A stretch of 64,000 nucleotides of DNA from PALSA-1004 sp963829085 (GCA_963829085.1 CAWHHJ010000012.1:1-64000); one strand, 5' to 3'. Shown: positions 36,539 through 46,160, counted from the first letter of the stretch. Made by a program: numbers and translations. The notes: generated by a model from the sequence alone, not told the origin.

Positions 36539-37672
36539 TTGAGCGAGTCCGTTCGACCTCAGGACAAGGCGTCGTGGCGCGACGCGCTGCTCAAGGTGCT
36601 AAAGGCGTGGAACCGCCATCAGATCTGGAAGATCCTGACCGCCGTCCTGGTGATTTGGATCGTCAGCGGCACGGCGCTCCACTTTGTGGAGGGCCGCACG
36701 ACTCCGGCTTACGAGACGTGGCGCGAGTCCCTCTGGAGCGTCTGGGTCACGCTGTTCAGCGGCCTCAGCGACGCGCCCAAGACTGTTGGTGGGCGGCTGA
36801 TCGTGGCCGGCGTGCTTGTCGTCGGTGTCGCTTTGGCGGGGCTGTTCACCGCCAGCGTGGCGTCCATCCTGATCGAACGCTCACTAAGGAGTCGTGAGGT
36901 GACTAATCTTGAAATGTCAGACCATCTGGTGCTGTGCAACTGGTCGCCGCGAGCGCTGGACTGGATACGCGAAGTGCACAGCGGCATTGTCAACGACACG
37001 CGGCCAGTCGTGATCGTCCACGACACGCCCGACGAAGTCGTGCTGCCCGACAAGCAGGACGACGCCGCGTTCAACGACGTCTACATCGTCAAGGGCGACC
37101 CGGCCAACGACGTGATCCTGCGCCGCGCCAAGGTCGCGCAAGCGCATTCCGTGGTGATCCTGTCAGATGACCGCCAGGGCGAGCACGCCGACGGCAAGAC
37201 CATCGTGTGCTGCATCGCCGTCAAGGGCGTGTGTACCCAGGAACGCCAGCCGAACATCGTCGCTGAGTGCCAGGATCCGAAATACCGGCCGCATATGCGC
37301 AAGTCCGGTGCCGACGAAATTATCTCGGCGGCCGACTTCGGATTGCGGCTGATGGCGCGTGCGTCCCTCTTCCATGGCATGACGCGCGTCTATCAGGAGC
37401 TATTGTCGGTGAGACGCGACGCCAACGAGATGTACCTGGTGCCGGTGCCCGCCCAACTTGTCGGAATGGATTTCGTCGCAGCGGCAAACGTTTTTCTGCC
37501 CGATCGCACGAACATGAAGGCGTGCCTTCTCATCGGGCTCTATCGCGGTGAAAAGATGATGCTCAACCCGGTAGATGGTGAAGCGGGACCGTTGTGCGAA
37601 GGCGATGAGCTCATCTTGCTGAGCCAGAATCTGCCGGATCTTTCGCGACTGCAACCGCCCGCTAAGATTTAG
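36539..37672 (+). CDS. two-helix ion channel with RCK/TrkA-N-type domain, unusual pore
   Basis: A 377-residue inner-membrane protein. Two membrane helices (WKILTAVLVIWIVSGTALHF; GGRLIVAGVLVVGVALAGLF) flank a pore loop WVTLFSGLSDAPKTVGG in the place of the potassium filter TVGYGD. A cytoplasmic RCK-like nucleotide-binding domain follows (HLVLCNWSPRALDWIREV, VYIVKGDPANDVILRRA, AHSVVILSDDR), then a second domain similar to TrkA-C. The pore loop has no GYG, so ion selectivity cannot be assumed; CASTOR/POLLUX-type channels also have modified filters. Start is TTG with AGAGG seven bases before it. Confidence 0.8.
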   Translation: MSESVRPQDKASWRDALLKVLKAWNRHQIWKILTAVLVIWIVSGTALHFVEGRTTPAYETWRESLWSVWVTLFSGLSDAPKTVGGRLIVAGVLVVGVALAGLFTASVASILIERSLRSREVTNLEMSDHLVLCNWSPRALDWIREVHSGIVNDTRPVVIVHDTPDEVVLPDKQDDAAFNDVYIVKGDPANDVILRRAKVAQAHSVVILSDDRQGEHADGKTIVCCIAVKGVCTQERQPNIVAECQDPKYRPHMRKSGADEIISAADFGLRLMARASLFHGMTRVYQELLSVRRDANEMYLVPVPAQLVGMDFVAAANVFLPDRTNMKACLLIGLYRGEKMMLNPVDGEAGPLCEGDELILLSQNLPDLSRLQPPAKI

Positions 37673-38051
37673 CTCCAGTCGTTAAGCGACTCAAGATGCA
37701 GTACCCGACCCCTTCCGGACATTCGAGTTGATTGTTGCAGAAAGGGCAGCTTCTCGATGATTAAGCAGACGCTGGGGAAACCGGTTTGGCCGGTCGCACT
37801 CAGCCGCAGCCGCCATTCGGTTATCGTCGAAATGGGCCGTCGGGAACATAACTTGTACCTCGCGCCGCCCCAAATCCTGAATGCGTACCGCCGACCCGGT
37901 AGCGGTCAGTCGATTGCTCAATAGCTGCGCTTCGCGGCCTTCAACTTGATGAGGCGCTCCTGGGCACCCATTACTTGGCGACTGAGCGGATTTTCACGCA
38001 CTTGGGCTGGCGACAACGAGTGGTCCGAATGATCGGACGCGCATTGCTCAA
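37673..38051. other. intergenic, one doubtful short frame
   Basis: About 380 bases between two convergent genes. A 55-codon frame at 37757-37924 on the plus strand contains HSVIVEMGRREHNLYL and has a weak AAGGG upstream; it has no known family and I do not call it. No hairpin terminator is obvious. Confidence 0.35.
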
Positions 38052-38746
38052 TTACCGTCCTGCGCGCACCAGCACGCACTTCTGGCTTTTCCAATTGATG
38101 CGGTTCAGCCCTTCAACGTCGAATTCCATCAATTTCAGAGTCGTCTTCGGTATGACAACGACGTGCTTGGAGTCACCGCGGTATTCGACGCGATCGAGCT
38201 CCTGCGGCGGCGTCCGCCCGTCCATTCCCATGAGTCTGTCAGTGCGGAATTCGAACGTGCCACCACCGAACAACACGTCGCACAGACCGCCCTTGGCCAT
38301 TGCAGCAAGCGCTGCAAACGGATCGGATGATTTGCCTTGGGTCGATGCCGGCCGAGTCCACTTTCCAGCAAGCAGAGGGTTCTGCTCGGGAGGCAGCGCT
38401 GCCTTCTTCTGCCATGCAGTCCGCGCAGCGGCGAGATTATCCGATGCACCGCTGCTGCGCCCCGGCGTTGGGTTTGCGTAGCCAGGGGTTCCGCTCTGAC
38501 TGCCCGCGCCCGGCCCGGGTTCGTGTTGAGCCGCCTTGATTCCTCTTGTTGACGACGCGCGTTCTCATTCATTAACTGCTGCTGGCGCTGCTGCTCCTGT
38601 TGCTGGCGCTCCATCTGTAGCCGGTATTCGCGCTGCTGGCGTTCATATTCCATCTGAGCAGGAGTCTGAGCGTAGGATGCGCTGACCGCGCCCGCAAGAA
38701 GTGTTGCCGACGCTAAGAGAAGTCTAAATTGCGGAATTCTTCGCAT
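38052..38746 (-). pseudogene. exported Q-rich coiled-coil protein, frameshifted
   Basis: The start at 38746 (GGGAGG site seven bases before) gives a signal peptide ending VSASYAQ, then a Gln/Glu/Arg-rich coiled coil (EYERQQREYRLQMERQQQEQ) of about 55 residues. After NTNPG the sensible reading moves to another frame: GAGSQSGTPGYANPTPG, NLAAARTAWQKKAALPPEQN, PFAALAAMAKGGLCDVLFGG, then FEFRTDRLMGMDGRTPPQEL and the end at 38052. One base missing from the CCCGGGCC run near 38517 explains it. The C-terminal domain has no family I recognise. Predicted periplasmic. Confidence 0.7.
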
Positions 38747-39187
38747 AGCCAGACCTCCCATCGCATCACTTGGACGAAAGTGATTCTAGTACAAGTCGGT
38801 TGACAGCTTCAACCGATTGCGCGCCGCGACTTTACGTAGGCAGCGCGTCCGGTCATCGAGCCAGGGGCCCCGGCGTCAGACCTGTACCGTTAGGTAGCGG
38901 GTATTCCCAATTAGCCGTTCATGTTCTTGTGCTTGCTGTCCGCGCCCTGCATGAGTTAAATGCGCACGCCGTGCCGGGACAGCAGTTTTCGATTATGACG
39001 ACTGCGTGCTCACGACCCAAACCCGACATTGGCCGGGGCCAATAAGCAGTGCTAGTGAAGTGCGCCAGGAGGCCCATTGCCGGGCAACGTGTGGTAGCTT
39101 ACGCGCTCTGGTACGAAGAAAATCTTTGCGCGCGCTTGAGATTTAGACAATGCAGAATGCCGGCTGGCGCGCGAGTGGAGCGGTTGA
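38747..39187. other. intergenic, no gene seen
   Basis: About 440 bases between divergent genes. Frames here are short and composition-biased. Parts of it (near 38990-39050) look like scrambled non-coding sequence, as is common beside mobile remnants, but no repeat could be matched by eye. Confidence 0.35.
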
Positions 39188-40180
39188 ATGAAGCGGCGAG
39201 AATTTTTCGGTGTTCTGAGCGGCGCTGCGTTCCTCTGGTCGACGTCCGCGTTTGCGCAGCAGCCGAGAAAAATGCACAGAATTGGTGTTTTGTGGCACGG
39301 AGCAAACGCTGAAGAAGAAGCAATCTATTTGGCAGCGCTGCGACAGGGGTTGCTTGATTTCGGCTATGTGGAAGGTCAGAACATCGTTTTAGAAATGCGT
39401 TTCCCGGCGGAGCAGTATGAACGGTTCTTCGTTCTTGCGGCCGAACTTGCCCAGCAAAACGTGGACGTATTGGTTTCGGCAGCAGGGATCGCTGCCGTCG
39501 CCTGCCATCGTGCAACAACGACGATCCCAATTGTCTCCGTCAATGTCCCCGATCCGGTCGGACGAAAGCTGGTGGCCAGCCTTAACCGGCCCGGCGGAAA
39601 CTTGACAGGCTTGTCAAATATGGCCGTCGAACTGACGAGGAAGCGCATCGAACTGGCGAAAGAGATGATCAAAGACTTGTCACGCGTGGCATTGCTTGTA
39701 AACACGGCCGATGAAATCGGTTCGCGCGCGTATATTGCAGAAGGTGATGCCGCCGGTCCTCAGCTTGGCGTGGCCGTTGTGCCGGTTGGAGTACGGGACG
39801 CCAATGACCTGGAAGGTGCGATTTCAAAGATCAGTACAGACAACTTCCAAGCAATGGTCGTGACGCACGACGGTTTATTCTACGTGCAACGAAAACGCCT
39901 CGCTGACTTGGCTTTAGAAAGGCGACTGCCGACCATTGCGTTTGCTAGCGAGCAGTGGGAAGCCGGCGTGCTTGCAACCTATGGACCGAACGTGCCTACC
40001 TTGTACCGACGCGCAGGCGCGTTCATCGACAAGATCCTCAAAGGGGCAAACCCCGCCGATCTTCCTGTTGAGCAACCCACGAAATTTGAGCTTCTTATCA
40101 ACCTCAAGACCGCTAAGGCGATTGGTATAACGGTTCCACCGACGATTCTCGCCCGCGCTGATGACGTGATCGAATCGTGA
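39188..40180 (+). CDS. ABC-type substrate-binding protein (PF04392-like)
   Basis: A 330-residue exported receptor of the ABC_sub_bind family (TrpX/YgeT-like). A Tat-like N-terminus (KRREFFGVLSGAAF) is followed by a cleavage region ending SAFAQ. Family motifs: RIGVLWHGANAEEEA, GYVEGQNIVLEMRFP, DVLVSAAGIAAVACH, IPIVSVNVPDPVG, LNRPGGNLTGLSNMA and KILKGANPADLPVEQPTKFE. These receptors often serve small aromatic or amino-acid ligands and are frequently orphans. A paralogue with a frameshift is at 43644; the two lie outside a pair of direct repeats. Confidence 0.92.
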   Translation: MKRREFFGVLSGAAFLWSTSAFAQQPRKMHRIGVLWHGANAEEEAIYLAALRQGLLDFGYVEGQNIVLEMRFPAEQYERFFVLAAELAQQNVDVLVSAAGIAAVACHRATTTIPIVSVNVPDPVGRKLVASLNRPGGNLTGLSNMAVELTRKRIELAKEMIKDLSRVALLVNTADEIGSRAYIAEGDAAGPQLGVAVVPVGVRDANDLEGAISKISTDNFQAMVVTHDGLFYVQRKRLADLALERRLPTIAFASEQWEAGVLATYGPNVPTLYRRAGAFIDKILKGANPADLPVEQPTKFELLINLKTAKAIGITVPPTILARADDVIES

Positions 40181-40223
40181 TCGAATAGCGACTCGTTTTG
40201 CTGCGGTGCATGAGTCCGCTGTT

Positions 40224-40316
40224 GGCCGACTGTAACGCATACGGCATTCAACCTAAAAGCTGCCTTTGCATAGAAGTAGAACAATCCGACTCCGATCAAC
40301 AATGAAGGAGTCTGTC
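40224..40316 (+). repeat. direct repeat, copy A
   Basis: About 93 bases nearly identical to 43369-43460. Only about a handful of differences occur over the core (an extra A, one G/A change, and a small patch near the end). Further weak matching continues to about 40371 through integrase-like sequence. Both copies are in the same orientation. Confidence 0.8.
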
Positions 40317-40432
40317 ATGCAATCAGTCAACAACGGGAACCCTGGAACAAAGGCAAGCTGGTTGGGCAAAAGCCGCCGCTGAAACCGAAGGACATCTGGG
40401 CCATCTGGATTCAGCTTCAAAAGCGGTTATGA
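40317..40432 (+). pseudogene. remnant of a tyrosine-integrase gene start
   Basis: From 40340 the sequence reads PWNKGKLVGQKPPLKPKDIW followed by AIWIQLQKRL and a stop at 40430. PWNKGKLVGQK..LK.K.IWAI is the N-terminus of a solitary tyrosine-recombinase family common in Burkholderiales and rhizobia. The ATG at 40317, behind AAGGAG, is out of frame with it, and the catalytic core is missing, so only the 5' end of the gene survives. Repeat copy A is its upstream region. Confidence 0.6.
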
Positions 40433-40617
40433 CGTCCAAAAGCAGCCGTTGCAAATCCTTCTATCCCTCGGGGTGCTGTTCATTAATAAAGAGATAGCGA
40501 CTGGGCATATGACTTCTGCATTATTGATGGAGAGACACGCCGGTCTTACAATGACTGTTATGCGTCGCACGCAATCCATTTGCGCCGACCGGCACCGACA
40601 AGAGCCCGAGTACACCG
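40433..40617. other. intergenic after integrase remnant
   Basis: About 185 bases that, together with the repeat and remnant upstream, form a 437-base stretch without an intact gene. Nothing further is recognised; no strong ribosome site stands before 40618. Confidence 0.35.
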
Positions 40618-40992
40618 ATGAAACAGTCTTGTTGTTCGTTGACCCGACGAGCCATTTTGTTTTGCATGGTGGTCGCTTGGTTGCCTTTTCAGGCTCATTC
40701 TCAAGTCAGTTCCCTGTTGCCAGAACTGTTCGGGCATTGGCGAACGACCGTCATCATCGGCGGCTCGCCGCTCGACACAAATCTCGTTTTGAAGCCCGAT
40801 GGCTCCGCGACTCGTTGGACTGTCACAGCTCGGGGCCGCGACGCGCCTGAGTCCGGAAGCTGGAGCGTCGTTGGAAACACGCTTGTCCTAAACTTTGGCG
40901 GACAAGTGCAACAATCGCCTTACACGCTTTATAAGACTCAGCTTGTGTTCCCCAACATCTCAAACCGCAGGCGCTTCTGGGATCGTGTTTGA
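40618..40992 (+). CDS. small exported lipocalin-like hypothetical protein
   Basis: A 124-residue protein with a signal peptide (FCMVVAWLPFQAHSQ) and a mature part of about 90 residues rich in beta strands: LFGHWRTTVIIGGSPLDTNL, VLKPDGSATRWTV, ESGSWSVVGNTLVLNFGG and TLYKTQLVFPNISNRRRFWD. The G.W......G....L...PDG pattern is typical of small lipocalin-like or DUF-type periplasmic domains. Function unknown. It lies between the two direct repeats, upstream of and convergent with the histidine kinase gene. Confidence 0.65.
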   Translation: MKQSCCSLTRRAILFCMVVAWLPFQAHSQVSSLLPELFGHWRTTVIIGGSPLDTNLVLKPDGSATRWTVTARGRDAPESGSWSVVGNTLVLNFGGQVQQSPYTLYKTQLVFPNISNRRRFWDRV

Positions 40993-41398
40993 AACCCGCT
41001 GATCCGCCAGCGCGCGCCGGTTGGCTCCACGTCGACTGTCCTTCGGGAAGTTGGAATGTGCGCCATGGGTCGGGATACGCAGTCCCGATATGGGAAACCC
41101 GTCACTAGACCTTGTGTCGTGCCCGACGTCCGCTGAGCGAAGAGCAGCGGCCACGTAAAGGCCGAGCGAGCAGTCTTTGCCGGCGCCATCCCCAGTGTCC
41201 GGAGTTGGCCGATTGCCATTTCACTCCGATCGACTGGTGGCGACCCATTGCTGCCGGTCGTGCCGTCAAAGCTTCAACGACAGGTTAGATCATCGACAGT
41301 CGCTCAGCGAGGTGACGCAGGCACAGCAGTCGGTGCCATTCTTTCGGCGACTGTCCCTAAGTTCGTCTGTGCTCGATTTACTAGGCGTGAATACAAAT
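40993..41398. other. intergenic, one weak hairpin
   Basis: About 400 bases between convergent genes. A 6-bp stem (TCGGGA 41070-41075, TCCCGA 41083-41088, 7-base loop) is the only structure noticed. A plus-strand frame at 41177-41632 is antisense to the kinase and rejected. Confidence 0.35.
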
Positions 41399-43060
41399 TC
41401 AGACTGCAATCGCGACTGGAAGGAAAAAATAAAAACGTGCCCCTCTCAGCCGATTGTTTTCGGCGTGAATGCTGCCTCCATGGAGTTCAATTATCGTGCG
41501 GGCAATCGCAAGTCCGACCCCGGTTCCTTCCTTTTTCGTCGTGTAAAAAGCATCGAAAAGCCGTTCAGCAGATTCCGGCGAGAACCCTGGGCCCGAATCG
41601 AGCACCGACACACATACTCTCCCATTCGATGAATTAATCGACGTGACTTGTAGTATGCGTTCACCGACACAAGGCTCTTTCATTGCATCGACGGCATTCA
41701 AAATCAGGTTCAGCAGCACTTGCTGAAGGTGAATTGCATCACCGCAAACCGCCGGCAGCTCGGCAAGCTGCGTTCGCACGATGATATCGTGCCTATTCAG
41801 ATCGAATTGGACTATCGTCAGCACATTTTCAATTATCCGGTTGATACTCACATGCTCGATACTCAGTTCACGCCGACGTATCAACAAGCGCAAATGCGAA
41901 ATCACTTCTCCCGCGCGTGCACTGTCGTTGTGGATGTCCGCGAGCGCTCCCGCTATCTCGTCTGCAGGAATTGGTTGCTGAGCCAGTAGTCGTTTGACCG
42001 TGTTCGCGTTCAGGCTGATGGCCGCTAACGGCTGGCTTATCTCATGGGCGATTGACGCCGTGAGTTCACCCAGCACAACGACCCTTGAAATATGAGTGAG
42101 CTGCGCATCTGCAACTGCACGCTCCCTGACGCCAGAAGCGAGGAACAAAAGAAAGGTGCCCACGAGCTGCAACAAGAGTTGCGCCTGCATCACATCGACT
42201 TCAACAGGTGAACCGGCAACAAACGGCCCCCGGCCATGGCTTGCGCCCCAAATGACGGCACCGCATACCAACACAAAACCCGTGCTGGAACCAAAAGGAC
42301 CAAAGCGCAACGCCGCCCATATCAAAAACGGGATAGGAAGGTAAAGCAAAAAGGGGCGGAGTGCGTCCGGCGGCGCGGCGTTGAAGGCCAGCAAGCAGGT
42401 GGCGATCAATCCCGCGACCAGTAGAGCGAATTCGACGCCTCCCCGCCGTTTAAATTCGGGCCGTCCAACAGTGAACCACTCAGCACAGCACATTGAGAGT
42501 GGCACGATGGCTAAGGTAGCCGTTGTGTTCGACATAAAGCGGGTTTGCCACAGCTCCCAATACGTTCCCTCTCCCCACCCGAGGGATTTAACAAAAGACA
42601 CGTCGACGAATGCGGACAGGAATGGAGCCATCAGCACTGCATACAACAAGAATGCCCATGTTTCGTGCGTGGATTGAAAGCGCAATGGTCGTTTTAACAC
42701 CTGCAAGACTGTGGCAGCGCCGATCAATGCTTCGACGCTATTACTGACATACCAGCACAACACCATTGACAATGGGACCTGATGGCCCAGTTGCACGACG
42801 ACGTGCGCTGCAAAAACTAAAACAAGAACCAGTGGCCAGTTACGGCGAGGCACCAACAGGAGCGCCGACATGAGAATGGCATTTGGCGGCCAGAGAATGG
42901 AAATCGGTCGAGGATTGAAAGTGAAGGCAAACCCGAGCCGACATCCGCAGTAATATGCGACGGCGGCGATGAGCGCCCATGCGATCGGTTTCTTCCATAG
43001 CTGGCGCTGCTGGAAACGGAAACCGCGACCATCTGAATAACACTCGGCGGACTCTAACAC
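41399..43060 (-). CDS. MASE1-type membrane sensor histidine kinase
   Basis: A 553-residue inner-membrane kinase. The N-terminal half has eight or so hydrophobic segments and the MASE1 patterns GCRLGFAFTFNPRPISILWP and MSNTTATLAIVPL. The dimerisation box is ELTASIAHEISQPLAAI with phospho-acceptor His339. ATP-binding motifs follow: NLILNAVDAM (N box), DSGPGFSPESAERLFDAF (G1/F) and GTGVGLAIARTI (G2). The ligand of MASE1 is unknown in general. Start is GTG at 43060, chosen for a near-perfect AAGGAGGTG just upstream; the frame to 43267 is rejected. No response regulator is adjacent, so it is an orphan. Confidence 0.9.
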   Translation of the reverse strand: MLESAECYSDGRGFRFQQRQLWKKPIAWALIAAVAYYCGCRLGFAFTFNPRPISILWPPNAILMSALLLVPRRNWPLVLVLVFAAHVVVQLGHQVPLSMVLCWYVSNSVEALIGAATVLQVLKRPLRFQSTHETWAFLLYAVLMAPFLSAFVDVSFVKSLGWGEGTYWELWQTRFMSNTTATLAIVPLSMCCAEWFTVGRPEFKRRGGVEFALLVAGLIATCLLAFNAAPPDALRPFLLYLPIPFLIWAALRFGPFGSSTGFVLVCGAVIWGASHGRGPFVAGSPVEVDVMQAQLLLQLVGTFLLFLASGVRERAVADAQLTHISRVVVLGELTASIAHEISQPLAAISLNANTVKRLLAQQPIPADEIAGALADIHNDSARAGEVISHLRLLIRRRELSIEHVSINRIIENVLTIVQFDLNRHDIIVRTQLAELPAVCGDAIHLQQVLLNLILNAVDAMKEPCVGERILQVTSINSSNGRVCVSVLDSGPGFSPESAERLFDAFYTTKKEGTGVGLAIARTIIELHGGSIHAENNRLRGARFYFFLPVAIAV

Positions 43061-43062
43061 TG

Positions 43063-43071
43063 CACCTCCTT
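43063..43071 (-). promoter_or_regulatory. strong Shine-Dalgarno deciding the kinase start
   Basis: AAGGAGGTG on the minus strand is complementary to the end of 16S rRNA over nine bases and stands two bases before the GTG start at 43060; it is the strongest such site noticed in the window. Confidence 0.7.
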
Positions 43072-43368
43072 CCCAGGAGTTAGGTGAGTTGCAACTGATC
43101 ACGCTCGAGGCGATGTTATCAAGTTTCGAACGATAATGGCGCAGGAATTGACTTCGCCAGAAACGCCTGAATTGCTTTCCCAGAATGCAGCATTTTTCGG
43201 AGGCGGTGCTTCTCACATCTGCGCCCGGTTTCACATCCATACCGACTTGAATCGACGATGGAGTCAACGGCGGGAGTGCCGGATTGTTGTGCTAGACCAG
43301 CTGGCTGCTTTTGGAACTGAAGCAGTCATTTGAATGCTACTTTTTGAAATGCACGAACGACAGCTCCT

Positions 43369-43460
43369 GGCCGACTGTACGCATACGGCATTCAACCTAA
43401 AAGCTGCCTTTACATAGAAGTAGAACAATCCGACTCCGATCAAGAACAAAGGAGTCTGGC
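43369..43460 (+). repeat. direct repeat, copy B
   Basis: About 92 bases matching 40224-40316 in the same orientation. Downstream, 43485-43526 reads GWNKGKLVRQKQTP, the same integrase N-terminus as beyond copy A, again without its ATG and without the rest of the gene. The whole 43061-43643 interval holds no intact gene apart from this. Confidence 0.8.
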
Positions 43461-43643
43461 ATAGAATGTACTCAATTTAGACACGGTTGGAACAAAGGCA
43501 AACTGGTCCGCCAGAAGCAGACGCCTGCGGTACATCTCGTTTTAACGACTGATCGAAATGCCGCGCCTTTCTGCTGCTTGAAACTCGCTGGTCTACTGTC
43601 TCCCAGGATGCGCGCATACTAGGCGCCTACCAAGGAGGCGTTA

Positions 43644-44637
43644 ATGAATAATCGCCGCAAACTGGTAATGGCGCTTGGTGTGGCCGCGATGGCAGCGCCA
43701 TTCGCGTCTTTAGCGCAGCAACATGGGAAGGTCTGGCGCGTCGGTTTCCTGGCATCGCGCCACGTGGATTTTCTGGACTCCGACTCCTATTACGGTCCCT
43801 TTCGGCAGGGAATGCATGAACTCGGCTATGTCGATGGAAAGAATCTCGTCATCGAATGGCGCTCCGCCGAAGGGAACAACGACCGCCTTCCGGCTCTCGC
43901 AACCGAGTTGGTAAATCTTAAAGTGGACGTCATTGTGACAGTGGGCGCGCCCGCCATCGGCGCGGCGCAAAAAGCGACGACCACAATCCCGATTGTGATG
44001 GGAGGCACTAGTGACCCGGTCGGATTCGGATTCGTTAAAAGCCTCGCGCGGCCTGCAGGCAATATTACCGGTTTATCGAACATGGCTGGAGACGTTAGGC
44101 TGAAGCAGCTTGAGATGCTGCTTACCATGGTGCCGAACTTGTCTCGCGTTGTGGTGCTGGTGAATCCATCCAATACAGCCAGTATCAAGAATCTGGAGAT
44201 AGTGCAGGCCGCAGCACATAAGCGTGGCGTAAAGACTTTCCGTGCAGACGCGCGGAACCCCTGATGAAATCGACAACGCATTCTCTTGGATGCGCCGGCA
44301 AAACGCCGGTGCGCTGATCGTGGTGCTCGATCAGTTTCTTCTACAGCAAAAAAGCCAGATTGCAGCGTTAACCACGAAGAATCGGCTGCCATGCGCGACT
44401 TCGGATCGCGCCTATTCAGAAGCTGGCGTTCTGATGAGCTACGGAATTAACCTTGGCGACCAATATCGACGCGCAGCGACTTACGTGGACAAGATTCTAA
44501 AGGGCGCTAAACCCGCTGACCTGCCCGTCGAGCAGCCCACAAAATTTGACTTGGTGATCAACGGCAAGACCGCCAAAGCATTGGGCCTCACGATTCCGCG
44601 GGCGCTGCTGACAAGCGCCGATAAGGTGATCGAATAG
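43644..44637 (+). pseudogene. ABC-type substrate-binding protein (PF04392-like), frameshifted
   Basis: The first part (43644-44264) has a signal peptide ending SLAQQ and the family motifs GYVDGKNLVIEWRSAEGNND, LKVDVIVTVGAPAIGAA, IPIVMGGTSDPVGFGFV and LARPAGNITGLSNMA. At about 44255, in a GCGCGGAACCCC stretch, one extra G shifts the frame; the rest continues as TPDEIDNAFSWMRRQNAG, then VLMSYGINLGDQYRRAATYV and KILKGAKPADLPVEQPTKFD to 44637. Corrected, it would be a full-length paralogue of the protein at 39188. An AGGAGG site precedes the ATG. Confidence 0.88.
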
Positions 44638-44785
44638 ACGAACGTCTCGACGGACTGCGATTCAATGTCCGGTCTTTGAACGGTCGATATTGAACGATGA
44701 CCCGCGCCGCGTGGTAAGGTCGAGTGGTCCGACGTAGAGCGCTTGTCTTCGGGCTCACGACGTAACAAATCATCGGAGGAACAAG

Positions 44786-45958
44786 ATGACACTCAGAAAA
44801 ACAGCTGCGGCTTTCGGTTGTATGACTCTGCTTGCAGGCTGCGCTACCGGCACGGGTCCCGATTCAACAATAAAGGTCGCTACGGTGCCGGCGGGAGTTC
44901 CCACGATCGAGAGCAATGTCGCGCGGCAAGGTTACTTCTTCGTAGGCGGCCGGTATGTGGGCGAGCCGGAGCGTCCTGTGATGATCGGGCAAATGTACGT
45001 CGAGGTTTGGGTTCCACACGAAGTGCGCCATCCTTATCCAATCGTCTTTTTCCACGGCGCGAGCTCGACTGGAACGACGTGGATGCAGACGCCGGACGGG
45101 CGCCGCGGATGGGCGCATTACTTCGTAGACCAGGGCTACATCGTCTACATCACGGATCAACCGGCTCGTGGTCGCTCGGCATATGACGCCCAGCACCAGG
45201 GTAAGCAGATTCGGGACAATGCCGCGAGCACTGAGCGCGTCAACGCGTCTCCAGCCGAGTACGGCCTATGGCCCCAGGCGAAGCTGCACACGCAGTATCC
45301 GGGCGAGGGTCCCAACCGCGGAAAGCGGGGTGATCCTGTGTTCGACGCCGCTCATGCCCGCGGGGTGTCGTACCTCGCGAGCAATGCCGAGACGCAGCAG
45401 CTTGTGCAGAATGCCGGCACAGCGCTGCTTGATCGCATCGGTCCCGCGATTGTCCTGACGCACTCGCAGGCGGGCCCGTTTGGATGGCTGCTTGCCGATG
45501 CGCGGCCAAAGCTCGTGCGCGGCATTGTAGCCGTCGAACCTTCAGGGCCCCCGTTCGAAGGCGCAGTGCTCGCAAAAGGACCCGCGCGGCTTTGGGGGCC
45601 GACGGATATCCGCATCACGTACGATCCGCCGGTGAACGATCCGAAAGAGTTGCTTCGGCAGCAGCAGACAAAGGCCGATGGTCCGGACCTCGTGCTGTGC
45701 TCCTTACAGACGGGAACGCCGCGCACGCTGCCAAACCTTCGTGGAATCCCCATTGTGATCATTACGGGCGAGGCGTCCTATCACGCGCCGTACGACCACT
45801 GCACGTCCAAGTATCTTGCACAGGCAGGTGTCGCGAACGAGCACATCCGGCTGGAAACGCGCGCCATCCGAGGCAACGCGCACGGCATTCCGTCGGAGAA
45901 GAACAACCTGGTCTCGGCGAAGCTCGTTGACGACTGGCTGCATGCGAACATACGTTAA
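44786..45958 (+). CDS. alpha/beta-hydrolase lipoprotein (esterase-like)
   Basis: A 390-residue lipoprotein: signal peptide with lipobox LLAGC (Cys19). The alpha/beta-hydrolase core shows IVFFHGASSTGTTW (oxyanion loop), the nucleophile LTHSQAGPFGW (THSQAG in place of GxSxG), an acidic residue in GIVAVEPSGPPFEG and His in IRGNAHGIPSEKNN. It is likely an esterase or amidase on the outer or inner membrane facing the periplasm. GGAGGA precedes the ATG. The nucleophile motif and the Glu acid are those of the plasmid-type esterase family that includes EstX-like proteins; substrate unknown. Confidence 0.85.
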   Translation: MTLRKTAAAFGCMTLLAGCATGTGPDSTIKVATVPAGVPTIESNVARQGYFFVGGRYVGEPERPVMIGQMYVEVWVPHEVRHPYPIVFFHGASSTGTTWMQTPDGRRGWAHYFVDQGYIVYITDQPARGRSAYDAQHQGKQIRDNAASTERVNASPAEYGLWPQAKLHTQYPGEGPNRGKRGDPVFDAAHARGVSYLASNAETQQLVQNAGTALLDRIGPAIVLTHSQAGPFGWLLADARPKLVRGIVAVEPSGPPFEGAVLAKGPARLWGPTDIRITYDPPVNDPKELLRQQQTKADGPDLVLCSLQTGTPRTLPNLRGIPIVIITGEASYHAPYDHCTSKYLAQAGVANEHIRLETRAIRGNAHGIPSEKNNLVSAKLVDDWLHANIR

Positions 45959-46160
45959 CGAGCACGTGGTCGCTCGCGCGCGCCATAGAGGCTTGGCCTT
46001 GCTCGGGCGCTATAACGTATCGTCGGAGCAATCGTCGACACCCCGTGTCATTCTGAATCCGCAGTTGGCCCGTTGACGGACGTTCTTTGTGCAATCGAGT
46101 AAGTTCCACGTTTAACGCTTCGCTACAGATGTCTCCCGGCGGTTATCTGTGTGCTTAACA

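Noticed and set aside
41177..41632. Plus-strand frame overlapping the end of the kinase gene
   Set aside because: Antisense to the ATP-binding domain of the kinase and without homology-like features.
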